In this document: piece by piece, positions 1 through 11,563 of the stretch
Numbering within the stretch: position 1 is the stretch's first letter
Layout of the letters: the number at the start of each line of letters is the position of its first letter
NCBI GenBank assembly: GCA_029204225.1
Contig: CM055114.1
Coordinates: 14,064,684 to 14,128,683 of the forward strand
Length of the DNA: 64,000 nucleotides
Origin: Diphasiastrum complanatum
Lineage: Eukaryota > Streptophyta > Lycopodiopsida > Lycopodiales > Lycopodiaceae
Direction of reading: 5' to 3'
Notes under the pieces: model-generated
Database searches by the model: none
What the model was told of the DNA's origin: nothing
Seen by the model: the letters and a program-made list of their open reading frames with translations, nothing else
Position numbers and translations under genes: made by a program

Positions 1-2370
1 GGTTGGTGTAAGCACGGTCTGTGCCTTATGGAGTGCGGGGTGACATATTCGAACTGTACGGGTTAACCATTGATACAGAGATGCTGCTCGAATTCGGGTG
101 TAAAGCACGGGTGGTTATCTGCCGGTGCGGGATAGCTGCCAATCGTTTAGCTACAAGGGCTATCGACCAAAAAGTGGTGGCGCGTGACTGAGGCAATGTG
201 CTGCTTAATGGTGAAAGCACGCATAGTTGGAGGGGTGTCCCATGTGGGCTGATTCTGTGATCGATTTGTATGGGCGCGGCCAGGCCAAGGTCCGTTGGCA
301 GGACCATCTCAAAAGGGGACCTTGTCTTTGTTACCTGTTAGTAAACCTGCCTGAGTGTCTTACTTGTATGTATTCGTGGTGAGTCTTAGTACTCGTCCTT
401 TGCCTGGTTTGCATGATTGCTTGTAATACAAGGAGCTGATGGCTCTAGAAGGAACCTTTCTTTTGAAGGCTGATACCATCAAACAAAGAGGACTACAGAA
501 TCTGTGGGGCGGATTTGCAGTTCAAGTACTCGCACATGAACGACAACGAAACGACTCAATGTTTGCAAAGGATGGATGGCTAGCCTGTTTCTTGGGTTAG
601 TTTCATTTGCGACAACGCCCACCAAGACGCAAGCAGGAAGTCAAAAGTTGGAAAGGGCAATTTCAGGGGAGATCTTCTATGGAGCAGTTGGTCTTCATTT
701 TGGGACGGCCACCTTCGGAACTGAAACTCACTGAGCATGGGTGATATACAGTATCACTTGGGTTTTTCCTCAAAGGGGAAAGACTAGGATCCTCTTCAGA
801 GATTGGCAACAAGTTGGATCGAGCCATAATCCTAGCAGATGGGAAGCAAAGTGTTGGAAAGGCTTGTTGTCCGAAGAACTCTACTCTAAGTCCGATCAGC
901 TGATTTTATAAGTGGAGGGGAACTATCACACACACCTCTCCCTTGGGGCAAATTTTGAATGAAAGTTGATTAAAACGGGGGCAAATTCAAGGTGACCTAG
1001 CCATACTCACACGAGGAGACTGGCGAACTTTGGCCCTAATAAGTTGACAAGTTTTTGTTGTGGAAAGGAAAGCTTGTTATAGGCTTTCTCTGGACCAGCA
1101 ATGATGAGGAAACATATGAGTACGTTGGCTTGTGTTACGTGTAAGACAGCTGATCAATGAAAGAACTGTGGAAGTTGAGTCTTGCATGAGAGACTTGGTA
1201 TTTCGAACGGACGCTAAGGGACAGTTCGCGTTGAGATCGGACTAGTGCAAACTCTGGGTGCATGCGTCTGATTCAAAGAGAGCTACTTGAAGCCAAGCTC
1301 GATGTACACTTCTTGTTTTGACTGTGAGGCAACTGACCAGTGATGGAATTGTGAAAGTCAAGTTTTGCGCAACGGACATGGTGCTTCAAACAAACGCGAA
1401 GAGATAGTTCGTATGCGGATCAAACTGGTGCGACCCTTTGGCTTTCCACGAGGTCAATGGTTACATTTGGGCTGATTCAAAGAGCTACTTCAAACTAAGT
1501 GAGAGGTGCATTGCGGAGTACTCAATCTTTGCCTACCTTAAAGAGCCAAGATGGAAAAGTATCAAGATCAGGCTGGGACAAGGAGAGAAATCAAGGTGCA
1601 GAAGCAACAAGGCACGGAGTGGACCATAAAGTGGGCAATCAAACGATAAATCCTTTGGCTCAGAGAGCCTTGATACCTGTGCGGAACTGATCAAATCTGG
1701 AGCTCAGGGAGCTCAACACAAAGTGCATCAAGGACAAATCAGGAGCTCAAAGGAGTTCCAAAGTCGAAAGTCAGAAGCGACAGGGGCGAACATTTCAAAG
1801 AAAGGCCTCTGTCACCAGTTAATAAGGTTCTTGGGTTTTACGAAAGCAATATAAAATCTACGCTTTTCCCAGACAAAGAAATATTGTAAGTTATGTAATT
1901 TTTCAGTACAAAGAGCTGAGCCTCCGACTTGTGATGTGTCAGCTTCAATGTTAATAAAAAGTGGCCAGTAAATTGAGTACTGTGCCAAGTAGCTTAAATG
2001 TACAGTTATTTTAATTGGGAGACACCTTTACTTTAATCTGACATCTGATGAGGACATCAGATTTTATAAAGGTGGGGTGGATGTTGTAAAGCTACCTTTA
2101 CAAGCTTTACTTTCGGCGCCACCGGCGCCAGCATTGTCCCCAGCGCCAGCAGCGCCCCTGCTGCTCCCAGCGCCACTGTGACCAGAATCCAGCCGGCGCC
2201 AAGTTCCTATGGCTGAAAATCTTTGATCGGTTCTAGCGAAGTCCAGAGAGCTTAGATCGATGTGCAATCACCTCACACGATCTAGGCATGATTAAAGGAA
2301 GCCTGGGGATCAATAAAATCTAGAGAGAGAAAATGACTTTCTAGAAAGAGAAAATCCTAGAGAGAGAAAA
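1..2370. other. Non-coding, repeat-like DNA (left edge; probably VDAC intron 4)
   Basis: I recognise no gene here. If the VDAC gene continues beyond the window, this is part of its fourth intron. It is richer in G+C than most of the window and holds only short open frames with no family resemblance. A diverged tandem repeat lies inside it (listed separately). The block at 2100-2220 is a GGCGCC/GCCAGC-rich low-complexity stretch. A TATA-like stretch (about 1850) and AATAAA-like signals (about 1955 and 2587) suggest old retroelement LTR or leader sequence, but no family could be assigned. Confidence 0.4.
1141..1500. repeat. Two-copy diverged tandem repeat, about 180-200 bp unit
   Basis: The segments 1141-1300 and 1324-1500 align along their length. 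Both start with a GACAGCTGA / GCAACTGACC block, then a GAACTGTGGAAGTTGAG / GAATTGTGAAAGTCAAG block, an ACAGTTCGCG / ATAGTTCGTA block, and a shared CTGATTCAAAGAG plus AGCTACTTGA end. Spacing grows from 183 to 203 bp along the alignment, so the second copy has about 20 extra bases. The copies are too diverged to be recent. Confidence 0.55.
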
Positions 2371-2600
2371 ACGTGCTTTACCAGCCTGGGTAGAGTGCTT
2401 GGTATGAGGGGGGGTGCCGAATCCCACCAATACTATATGGGAGTGCGGGTTGCGACTCAGGGCGAGCTCCAACCAAGTCTCAGCCTCCCTTGCTGGAATG
2501 TTGTCATGGCTCTCGCCTTGGCATGCTAGCGCCCCGGAGACTAGGGTCGGTCACACACTTGAAATGTAACCTTCTCAGATTTATCAATAAAGTGGGATTT
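2370..2600 (+). repeat. Possible tRNA-derived SINE-like segment (weak)
   Basis: GGGTAGAGTGCTTGG (about 2388) resembles a pol III A box. GGTGCCGAATCCC about 25 bases downstream resembles a B box (GGTTCGAATCC type). The segment then runs about 170 bases to CAATAAAG. Box-like spacing and lack of coding support a SINE reading. No A-tail or target duplication was found, so this could be chance resemblance. Confidence 0.22.
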
Positions 2601-2711
2601 TCCTCAAACTGACTCTGATTACCTTCTGGGTTTCAGTGTTCGGTAAAAGCGCCAGTTGTAAGGCCGCTTCAAGATTTTTAAGTTAGCACATAGCTGAGGG
2701 TCGTATCCCGG

Positions 2712-3230
2712 GACGCCAGCAGTATGCCGTCGGGACCATTCGGTCCGTGGCGCCAGCGGTATGTTGTCGGGACCATTTGGTCCAGGAACTGGTTGTTTCC
2801 ATATCTGTCGCGGCTTGTGGTTCTGATGTTCCTTGCATGAACGTGAATGGGTTAAGCTCTTGGGGAACGGGCTCTAACCTGTCGGCTGAGTTGGATGGCT
2901 TGCTTGGGTGGAAGTTACCTGTTTATGGCTGTCCAGCCTGATGTGGCGCCAGGTTGGCTTCCAGCGCTCGTGACGAAGCTTTCAGTTGGTTAAGTCTGAT
3001 GTAAGTCAGACCGCCTGCTTGGAATGGATGTTACTCGTTTGTAACGAAGCTTCGAGTTGGTTAAGTTTGATATATGTCGGGCGGCTTGCTTGGAGGGAAG
3101 TCACCCACATCGGGACTCCCGATCTGTGGCATGGCGCCAGGTTGGATCTCAATGTTGGTTTTCGGAACTTCAAGTTGGTTAAGTCTTATCGTTGTTGGCG
3201 AGTTGGCTGCTTGTATGTCAAGCGGGTTCG
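2712..3230. repeat. GC-rich degenerate tandem repeats with GGCGCCAG motif
   Basis: Two near-identical units of about 37 bp lie at 2712-2749 and 2751-2785 and share GTCGGGACCATT(C/T)GGTCC. From 2941 a larger degenerate unit recurs. Its landmarks are TGGCGCCAGGTTGG at 2944 and 3134, and a GAAGCTT-AGTTGGTTAAG block at 2974, 3046 and 3165, each followed by a GGC-TGCTTG block. Short frames across this region are by-products of the repeats. Confidence 0.55.
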
Positions 3231-3626
3231 GATGGCAAGAGTTGAAGGCTGGGAAGCTCATGGTTCCTAGCTCCCTTTGGGATGCCTGCGCTACAGCTGG
3301 TCATAGAGAAGAATGAACATGGGCACTCCAACTACATAATTAACCTGAGATAACAAAGAAGACATGCTGTATACTTTTTATCTTAGACACAAAAACACAG
3401 TTGGTCTTGTAGAAGCTGCCACACGTACTTTTGACAACCACAATCGCTCAAAGAATGCAATGCTAGTTTTGTGTTATAACTTTTAGTTTTTTCTACAGTC
3501 ATAAAATCAGCAACCAAGTGATTGATTGCATAGCTTGATAGTAAAGGATGGAGGGTCTGCGAAGTGATAGAAACGACACTTAAAATGTAACATGCTATTA
3601 TGTATTTAAAATGATAGCATGCAAAC
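3231..3626. other. VDAC intron 4, proximal part
   Basis: This is AT-rich sequence just downstream (minus strand) of the exon 4 donor at 3626/3625. A 100-codon minus frame crosses the exon and this intron. It is not a gene: it runs through the exon in the wrong frame. Confidence 0.5.
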
Positions 3627-5030
3627 CTTTCCAGTCTTCTGATCTGGGATTGTGAAGGTGAAGATGGTCTTTGCACCCTGAGCAATTTCGTCCACAGTGA
3701 TTGTCGAATAAATCTGCAGCAAACTACCAGACGTCAGATGAAAATCTTAATGAAATTTGCATGCAAGTTATAAATTTCCTTACACAAAAACAACTAAAAG
3801 TCTACTATTCAGTGACCCTCGGTAGCCACCAACCACTTGAGACCAGTCACTAACACACAAGCACATGCGAGTAAGCCTTAGCATTTTGGGGATCGACAAA
3901 GTCATATTCTAGACCTTTCTGAAAACCTGAGAAATTAAAATTTGTCACCCATAAAGGTACAGTAAAAAATACAGATTTGGCAACATTGCTATGACCATGT
4001 GACCTGGCAATATCTTTGTAAGAGTGCTATCTGCAAAAAAAAGAAGTTGCTAACTGCTGCAATTGAGATGGCTTTTAATGGTCGATGTGCATCTTAAGAT
4101 ACTTTCTATGGTTTTTGGGTTCATCTTTCTTATGTATTTGTTATTTAAGCTTCATCTATGGGCTTCACACATGCTGCAAGTAGAAAAAATGAATGCAATT
4201 CATGTTTTTGTTCTCACTTTTTTGGTGTTCTCTGCCAGAACTCCCCACTTCTCACAGTCAGGACAACTAGGCAGTTAATTTATCTTACAAATCACAGGCG
4301 TTGGGTATTACAAGCCGAAAGTTGGGCCCTTCGCCCAGATAGATGAGACCTATCTTATGATCTTTACGTCTTTAACAAAGTAACTCCTTTAGGGAATTCA
4401 TCTAAAAAACAATCAAAGCAAGAATTGAGCACTTCTTTCCTTTCAATATCAAAAAAATCAAGCATATCGTCTTTACGCATAGCTTGATTACACAAAAACT
4501 AAATAAAAGCTTCAGCCTTTCTTAATGGCCTTGAGAAGTTGGATATTTCCTAAAAACTGGCTTTTTGACAATTTCGCTGGCTTGCCTTCTGAAGACCTGA
4601 TTTCACTAGCTCTCTTGAACTCCGGCAATTGCATTGGCTTTCCAATAGTTCCACTGCCAATTGTACAGATACAGTTGATTTATTTAACAAAAACACAAGG
4701 TCCTTGTTACAAAAAATTCAAAAAATTACCATCAGATCCCCTGTAAAATATCCTGCTATTTGAATTCCATATTGCCAAATAAATAAATAAAATGTTTCGG
4801 GGCAACGTTCCAGGCCAAAAATGTTTTCGGAAAGTATGATGTATTCCTACATATACATATCATAATTGCATAGGGTGTTCCAAAGCGCGTCCCGGAAAGC
4901 TCTCTTTTTTTCGAGCATTCCGGAACGTGGATGCAGCAAATTGCGATTTGTTGGTCAAAATCGTTTTTTTTTAGTTTAACAAAAACAACAAAATGAGGCC
5001 ACGAGCCAGCAGACCCACACTGGCCGGTGG

Positions 5031-5087
<57 letters not shown>

Positions 5088-8000
5088 CTAAAAGATACAT
5101 GTCGAGTGTATGGTATCAATGGCAGCGCATAAAATGTCTCCGAAAAATAGTAAAGGAAGTGCATGTAGATAAACTACTAGGTCAACTAAGTTGAACTAAA
5201 CTATGCACTGAAATGTGAAATGTAGTGTACAGAAAGAACATGTGTGATATGTTTGACAGCATGTGAGATTTTTTCAAGCGCAATTCCATCATGCAGCTTG
5301 CCAGGAGTTTCAAGAACAACAAGGTCATTTCAAATGGCTAATCCACATGTCCGTCGCAAGCTTAGAAGCCCGTTCCAACCAAAATGGGTCAGAACGTTCT
5401 GTTCCGTACGTTTCGGAACGTACTGGGTCGGAACGATTTATTAAAAATAAAAATACATGTGTTAAACTGGCCGCCATCTTCGTTCTTCTTTGTAATACAC
5501 TGAGGGACGCTCATGCTAGCACCTCTACGACCAGGTCTGGCACCACGGACAATACAACGGGGAAGGATTTCATAGAAAATACAATGGGGATCGCTAATAT
5601 ATGAAATCCTGTTTGCTTGTCTGAAAGATTTCATAGATATTCAAATAACGTTACATTCAATCCCTTTGCTTCTAATAACGTTACATTCTATATTTTTTGA
5701 AGAATTTAGGATAAGAAAGTCTGCAACAAAAATATCTACGTTTGGGTTACAATGCTTTCTGGAGGACGTATTCTGAGCATGTTGCAATGGGGATCATCTA
5801 TGAAATCCTTCAGACAAGCAAATAGTTCGCACGCAGGTTTTCTGTTGAGCAAATGATTGCGTTCATCTCTGATAGTCAAACAATCATCCTGCCCATCAAC
5901 TTCACGGATTAGCTACCAAATCTGGGTTGATTTCCTCCAAACATTTGATTATATAGCTTTCGGTCTTTCTTAAAATGGAACGTATTTTTTTTTTTAATTT
6001 TGGTGAAGTTCCGGAACGGAACGCATTCTAGAACGCGCTCTGTTCCGGAATGGGCAACTAAGGTTGCAAGCATGTTCTATGTATCCAGATTCCACAACAT
6101 CCAAATTCTTCTTTCAAGTCATGTAGCACACAACCAACATCTAATAAAGAAAAATCTAATATATCACGAAATGAAGCTATGTACATAAAAGATCAATCTC
6201 TCTAATTCTATGATGTCTCATCTGTTTGGCTACATAGAGAACCAATATATGATGTGATAGAGGTTGTGGGTGTGAACCACTAACACTACTACTTTATTCT
6301 CTAGTTTCTTCTGGTCACCAACCTTGTGTATCGGATGTATAGCAATAGCGCACCATGAGGGAGGAAAGCCTAAAATGATAGCAAAATTGAGGAGATTAAA
6401 AACAATAGGTAAATCTATGTTTGTGGCATAGATTAGCAATTCTAATTCTAGGTCATCAATAGCATCTTGTAACCCAATTGTAAATACACGTGCTGATGCC
6501 TCATCGAATATAAGCTAAATACTAGCCTAACACTCTCATATAGGTTTGTGTGTACTTCCTACATTGACCTTGTGTTTGTACCTAAATTTCAAATCGTGAC
6601 TTCTCTAGAATGCAAGCACCGACAACAATAACAAAACTGCAAAGTGGAGACTCATGAAATGGCCCACCTTAACATACCTAATCTTGTGCAACAAGTCCCC
6701 AAGGGAGACCTTCACACTTTGTTCAAAATTCTTTTAAAAAAAGACTCCACAAGGGCACAAGATATCCTCCACATGTGAGCGAGAGCAGGAGGGCGCATGC
6801 GCGTGCGCATGTAACAAAGACAGAAATCGATAAGCTATGACGACCTAACAAGGAATGGGCAACAAAGAGATAAATTGATAAGCTATGACGACCTAAAAAG
6901 GAATGGGCAACAAAGAGAGCAAATGATAAGCTATGGCAACCTAACAAGGAATGGGCAACAAAGAGCAAATGATAAACTATGAAAACGTAACAAGGAATGG
7001 ACAAAAAAGAGAGAGAAAAGAAGAAAACGATAAGCTGTGACTACTTGAAAAAGTGCTCTAATACCATTTTATTCTCATACAAAGAATACCATACAAACAT
7101 TATTGAGACAAAAAGAGAGAAAAAAAGGTGCAAGTCTCCAACTAAAAGTTACAAATCAACAGACTCAATCAATCTTAAATCTCTTGTGAGCTACTGCATT
7201 TATACTAGTCTGAAACACTCGAGGTAATCTTCCCAAAATCTACCACGTTGTGTTAATTGTTTTGATTTGAAACAGATTCTTCATCTAGAACAAGTAACTA
7301 AGAACCAAAAGATCTAGACCTCAATGACAAAGATGAAAGATCTAGACCTCACTGACAAAGATGAAAGTTCTGAATTTTCCAAAGCAAGTCAATTCAGCAC
7401 ATATTTGATAAAGTTTAAAAACTCTTGTGTCCATGCTAGTGTATGGAAAAACCATCTAACAGCTGTAGATAAGAGGGTGTAAGAGCATTGCAAGAAAAAG
7501 CATACATTGGAGTTTGTATCCACTTTAACATCAACAATGACGTTGTTGTTTTTGAACTGGGTATTGAGTTCACCAGCAAACTGCTCCCCCTTCTTGATCC
7601 CTGTTGAAGTGAACGTCTGCCAAGTAAAAGCAGTACAAAAGGTCATTTAAAGAGTTAGGAAAAGATGCAATTCCGGATATCAGAATGTCATCTAGAAGCG
7701 TAAAAATAAACTTTTTTCCCTTTTTCAAAAAAATTTGCTTCTCCAAGTACACACTAGCGCATATCATCTTCATGGGCTTCAGTTTTGTTGATTAAAAGTT
7801 GATTTTCCCCCAACCATATAGAACAGACATGTCTAGCTGTTGAAACTATGCACATGATGATGAATAGGATAGCATAATAATTTGTAGATAATAAGTTCCG
7901 ATTCAGTAACTTGATTGGGGTCAGTGAAGGAATTTGAAAAATGTTGACAGACTCACCAAACCAGATGGAGAAGTTGAAGTAATGGTGAATTTATGGTCAT

Positions 8001-9698
8001 GATAGAAATCTTTAGTAAGTAGATCTGCAATATCACATATAAAAGAGAGTTAAAATGACAATGTTGTATTTTGTTATCAATTTCAAAAGAAGATCGTCCA
8101 ACTAGAGAAAATAAGCAAGCATTGACAAAACCTTCCTAAGAGGCTCAAATCACTAGCAAGCATGCTTAGCTGACGCTGAAGTGACTTACAGATCTCCTAC
8201 ACCCACAATTCATGCATTGACAACATTTACGCTCTTGAAATCGATTGAAAACAGTTTTCTGCTAGGTCAGCAGTAATCTTCCTAGGAAATTCAATTACCA
8301 GCACTGCGAGGGCTTCCTAATCCTCCAAATTGGTGTGACAGAACATTCCTTGACTTTCTGAGCGTAGCAAATATTCACATCAACTACCATTGCTTGAGCC
8401 CACTTACCCATTGTGCCCAAACTTCAGATTCATATAATTGAAGATTCAAAACTTCGGATGAATTTGCAAAACTTAATACTGCTTCCTCTCAAACCAGCAG
8501 TATGGAAGTTTAAGCATTGACAGTATAAACGATCATGCACATGTTTTTATTCCAAATGCACAGGTTGGCATAATGCCATCTGACAGGATGCTCGCAGGAC
8601 TTTCCTCACTTGCTTTGCATACTGATATAGGCCATTTCAGCCATCCACCCAAAAACAGAAGGCCGTGTGTTATCTGATCATTTGCAAGGCAATGATTGGG
8701 ACCCGCAGCAGAAGTCATCGGTTATTCTGGTTGTGTATAAAGCAAAACTAGCTGCAGAATATTCCTGAATGTCAAAACTTTGTGTTTCTTTGGCTGGAAA
8801 TACTGGAAGTTTTCGGTGTAGGTTTAACAAGTGCCTATACAATGTTAAATCTTGTTCCACGTTTCAAATTTGAAATAGGACTTGCAAACATGCCATCAAT
8901 AAAACGCCAAGACCCTAGACGCCATTTGGCTCCAGAATTTCAGTCAAATCGAGCTACAAGCTTTGAGGATGGAATTGTAATCGTGGCCCTTAGTGCATCC
9001 ATGAGAAAAACGACCTAAGAGCACACATTTTTCTATTTCTAGGTATCTTCTTTTCAAACTTCTTTCCAACTATACTGAACATAAAAACAAAATGCTATGC
9101 CCAGATTCCAACATATAACAAATTTGAACAGGCTGCCATTTACAGATTCAATGCCAATATTTACAGGCTACACAGAAAATATAGACTACAGACGTATTTG
9201 CAGATATAGCTCAGAAGCTTTAACGAGGAAGACCACTAGCAGTTTTGAGTTCACTAGTTCATAAAAGCAGATGTGGTCCCTTGAAGATCCGAGACAATAC
9301 CTGAAGGTACTTATTTGAAAAAACAATACATAGTAATCAGAACTGGTTCAACACTAAAGAACCAAAGATGCTACTATTTTGATATATCTCCAAATTCTCC
9401 GGTACATGATATTTATATAAACAACTGTATATATTATTATAGTTGAAGGGAATTGTGATTCTCTGGGTTTCGCGAATCGCAATTAGCTCCAGCGAATCAC
9501 AGAAAAATAAAAATAAAAAGAAAAGAAAACCAGAAACCAGAAAAGCAGTCCTCTCTCAAGCTTAGACTCTCCATGATCCCGCAAACATAGTGAATTTGCA
9601 CCAGGCCACAATATATAAAAAGAGAATTGAGAAAGTAGAATGTACAGACCTCTTGTCCGCTTTCCAATATCTGAATATAGTCCAGGTCCCTTCACCAT
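3627..9698 (-). CDS. VDAC: Voltage-dependent anion channel (mitochondrial outer-membrane porin), 5' part, 4 exons
   Basis: This is the beta-barrel porin that passes ATP/ADP, ions and metabolites across the mitochondrial outer membrane. Coding exons on the minus strand are 9698-9650 (starting MVKGPGLYSDIGK), 8024-7957 (DLLTKDFYHDHKFTIT), 7616-7506 (STGIKKGEQF...VDTNSN) and 3713-3627 (TVDEIAQGAKTIFTF...PDQKTGK). All borders are GT/AG. Exon 1 ends on phase 1, completed by AT at the start of exon 2 to give Asp, and later junctions are phase 0. The assembled 105 residues run collinearly with the N-terminal helix and first strands of plant VDACs, which are about 275 residues long. I found no later exon in 1-3626, so the C-terminal 170 residues must lie left of the window, or the gene is truncated. 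Introns of about 1.6, 0.34 and 3.8 kb carry repeats. All four exons are free of stops and keep family residues, which argues for a functional gene. Confidence 0.93.
3714..5032. other. VDAC intron 3, distal part; no gene seen
   Basis: This is AT-rich intronic sequence. Short frames here have no recognisable family. No LTR or terminal inverted repeat was found. Confidence 0.5.
5033..5084. repeat. (GA)26 microsatellite
   Basis: An uninterrupted GA run in VDAC intron 3. Frames through it on the complementary strand (Ser-Leu repeats) are artefacts. Confidence 0.97.
5385..6060. repeat. Degenerate repeat with TTCCGGAACG palindromes and an internal inverted repeat
   Basis: GAACG/CGTTC palindromic words cluster at 5392-5432 and again at 6007-6053 (TTCCGGAACGGAACG). 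Between them, 5615-5638 and 5796-5819 form a 24-base inverted repeat with one mismatch (core CTATGAAATC-TTCAGACAAGC). CAATGGGGATC is also directly repeated at 5582 and 5785, and AATAACGTTACATTC at about 5645 and 5674. This could be a decayed foldback or MITE-like element. No coding capacity was seen. Confidence 0.4.
6230..6485 (-). pseudogene. LINE (non-LTR retrotransposon) reverse transcriptase fragment
   Basis: The minus-strand frame reads LQDAIDDLELELL, then FNLLNFAIILGFPPSWC, then IHPIHKVGD. This matches the fingers region of plant L1-type reverse transcriptases (pattern: LFN-hydrophobic-GxxPxxW--xxIxPIxKxGD). The frame is open from about 6485 to 6230 but lacks the rest of the enzyme and any catalytic YADD motif. 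It is therefore a short relic inside VDAC intron 3, in the same orientation as the host gene. Family assignment rests on this one motif block. Confidence 0.6.
6811..7045. repeat. Minisatellite, about 50-55 bp unit, 4-5 copies
   Basis: The unit core is GATAAGCTATGACGACCTAA followed by AAGGAATGGGCAACAAAGAG. It recurs at about 6827, 6882, 6927 and 6975, with a decayed last unit near 7029 (GATAAGCTGTGACTAC). Unit length drifts through indels in the AGAG part. The 93-codon minus frame over it is a repeat shadow. Confidence 0.85.
7046..7505. other. VDAC intron 3, proximal part; nothing recognised
   Basis: AT-rich sequence between the minisatellite and exon 3. Minor direct repetition: AAAGATCTAGACCTCA-TGACAAAGATGAAAG occurs twice at 7308-7370. 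Confidence 0.5.
8025..9649. other. VDAC intron 1; no feature recognised
   Basis: About 1.6 kb between coding exons 1 and 2. Small frames occur (for example 8782-9018 plus, 78 codons) but have no family resemblance, no promoter and no splice context of their own. Confidence 0.5.
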
Positions 9699-9759
9699 GT
9701 CTACAGAATTTCACACGCGGAAACTGAAAGATCTGTTTGCACACTGCTTGCTCTCTTCT
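9699..9759 (-). promoter_or_regulatory. VDAC: VDAC 5'UTR with probable 3' splice site just upstream
   Basis: On the minus strand, a pyrimidine stretch ending in TTTTTGCAG directly precedes 9759, followed by about 60 bases to the ATG at 9698. This looks like an acceptor for a leader intron. If so, transcription starts farther right, beyond the copia insertion at 9828-15145. The alternative is that transcription starts nearby and the AG is coincidental. Confidence 0.4.
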
Positions 9760-9827
9760 CTGCAAAAAGTTACTTTGTCATAATAAACCTTTTTATGCAC
9801 CTTTTCATGACAGCAGCACCCATGTAC

Positions 9828-10217
9828 TGTTGAAATAAATGCCTATTTTGCCCCTTAAGGCTTGTATACTTGTAACTTGTAAGTTGTGCATAAGACATGG
9901 AGGTAAAACATGTATGTACATAGTACACCCCACTTGTGCTAATTAGGCAAGTAAATCAAGTAGGTTAAGGACCCATGTGGGTTCTAGAGCTAGAATTAGC
10001 AAGACACCACCTCTATACATAACATGCTATATGTAGCCCAAACTTTGGAGGGGTTTCCACGCCCTACTACACTTTGAATATTCATTCATGTTTTGTGAGC
10101 TTTGAAGTCCTCTCTCTCTTGCTTTTGTGTTCTACTCCATAGCTGGTTTTCTGAAGCTTTCATAGTGTGCTTACTATGTTGCTCTGATACTCCATAGCTA
10201 GGCCTTGGAATTTGTCA
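9828..10217 (+). repeat. 5' LTR of copia element C1
   Basis: 390 bp, beginning TGTTGAAATAAATG and ending GGAATTTGTCA, so canonical TG...CA ends. The tRNA-Met-type primer site follows directly. Confidence 0.96.
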
Positions 10218-10640
10218 TGGTATCAGAGCAGGTTATGTTGCATGTGGCGTGGTGAAAGCTTGGACCTGTTTTTGATCAGATTCCTGCCATTCCTGGAGAG
10301 CAGCTTACCTTTGAGGAGGAAGCACTTTTTGTAGGGGCATCTGATCTCTGTGCTATCTGCATGGTTGGAGTACTGTTGGCAAGGGGAGCACAGGGAGCCA
10401 AAAAGTTTCTAATTTGGGACAAAAAATTTTGAGTCTTTTTGGACAGCCAGGATTGTAGGAGGGCGCTTTCTACAGTGGGGACTTCAGTGAAAGTTTTGAG
10501 TGGATCTTGGACAAGGGCTAGGACAGCCATACAAGGGGATAGTTTCAAATCCAAAAGTTGACGGTTATTGACCAAGTGGCTGCATACCCTAGTTGGGTGA
10601 AAACCCCAGTTTGCCTTTTGTGTTTTATTTCTATCCAGCT

Positions 10641-11560
10641 ATGTCTAGTCTTGCAGAGAGCATGCTGAGTGAAGCCAGCCGGCTTGATGGCACTAACTTT
10701 AGCATATGGAAATTCAAGATCAAGAACATTCTTGAAGACAAAGAATGTTGGAAGCTTGTGACAGGTGAGAAGCCTGTTCCAACATCTGAACTTGAACTTA
10801 AGGACTATATCAAGAGAGGGGAAAAGGCACACAGAATCATCAACATGTCAGTGAGGGATAATGTGATTCCTCCAATCAGGTCAGCCAAAGGGCCTGTGGA
10901 TGCATGGCACATTCTGTGCATTGTATGAAACAACAAGTACAACCAGGTTTCTCTACTTGAAGAACAAGTTGTATACTCTCAGAATGGAGACAGGGGAGAC
11001 AGTTACTGATCATCTTACTTAGATTCAAGATATTAGATATCAGCTTTCTGTACTTGGAGAGTCTATTGCTGACAAAGACTTGGTGCCAATAGTTCTGAAT
11101 AGCTTGTCATGTGCTCCAAAACTTTGTGATGATGATATCAGTGAGAGAGAAGATCCCTACCTATAAAGAAGTCTATGGTCTCTTGTTATAGGAGGAGATG
11201 AGGAGAGTTAATCTCTCCAAGAGGGAAGATTTCCAGGAGCATGCCTTTGCTTCTAAGAAGAAGCAAAATCCAACTAAGGATAAGAAGAAAGGTAAAGGCA
11301 AGAACAAAGGAGCACCACAAACACTTGAGCAAGGAATGGAGAACTTGCAGATGTCAGAAGCACAATCCTCCTCAAATACTTCTTCCACACCTTGAAGGAA
11401 GGGGAATTGCAATTATTGTGGTAAATATGGACACTTTGCTTTTGAGTGCAGGAAGAAGCTTGCAGACCAAAAGAAGGGCACAAAGAAGCGAGGAAATGTT
11501 GTTGAGAGTGTTGCAAGAGAGGAGCAGAGTGACATAAGGCAAGTTGAGTTATTCTCTGTT
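10641..11560 (+). pseudogene. gag: gag region of copia C1 (frameshifted)
   Basis: The start ATG at 10641 opens MSSLAESMLSEASRLDGTNF, followed by the copia gag pattern (W-KI--IL-D---W--V, then AW--L). The first frame stops at 10928 after a frameshift near 10916; homology continues in another frame (ETTSTTRFLYLKNKLYTLRM) with further stops, for example near 11020. The C-terminus keeps a lysine-rich stretch and an intact CCHC zinc knuckle, CNYCGKYGHFAFEC, near 11412-11453. This would be the RNA-packaging capsid protein, but it cannot be made from this copy. Confidence 0.85.
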
Positions 11561-11563
11561 GCA

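Noticed and set aside
2064-2267. 67-codon Gly/Ala-rich minus frame
   Set aside because: It arises from a GGCGCC/GCCAGC low-complexity tract and has no independent support.
6723-7004. 93-codon minus frame with repeated SLLGCHSLS-like segments
   Set aside because: It is a shadow of the 50-55 bp minisatellite; no homology or start context.
8782-9018. 78-codon plus frame in VDAC intron 1
   Set aside because: Antisense inside an intron, with no family resemblance or promoter.
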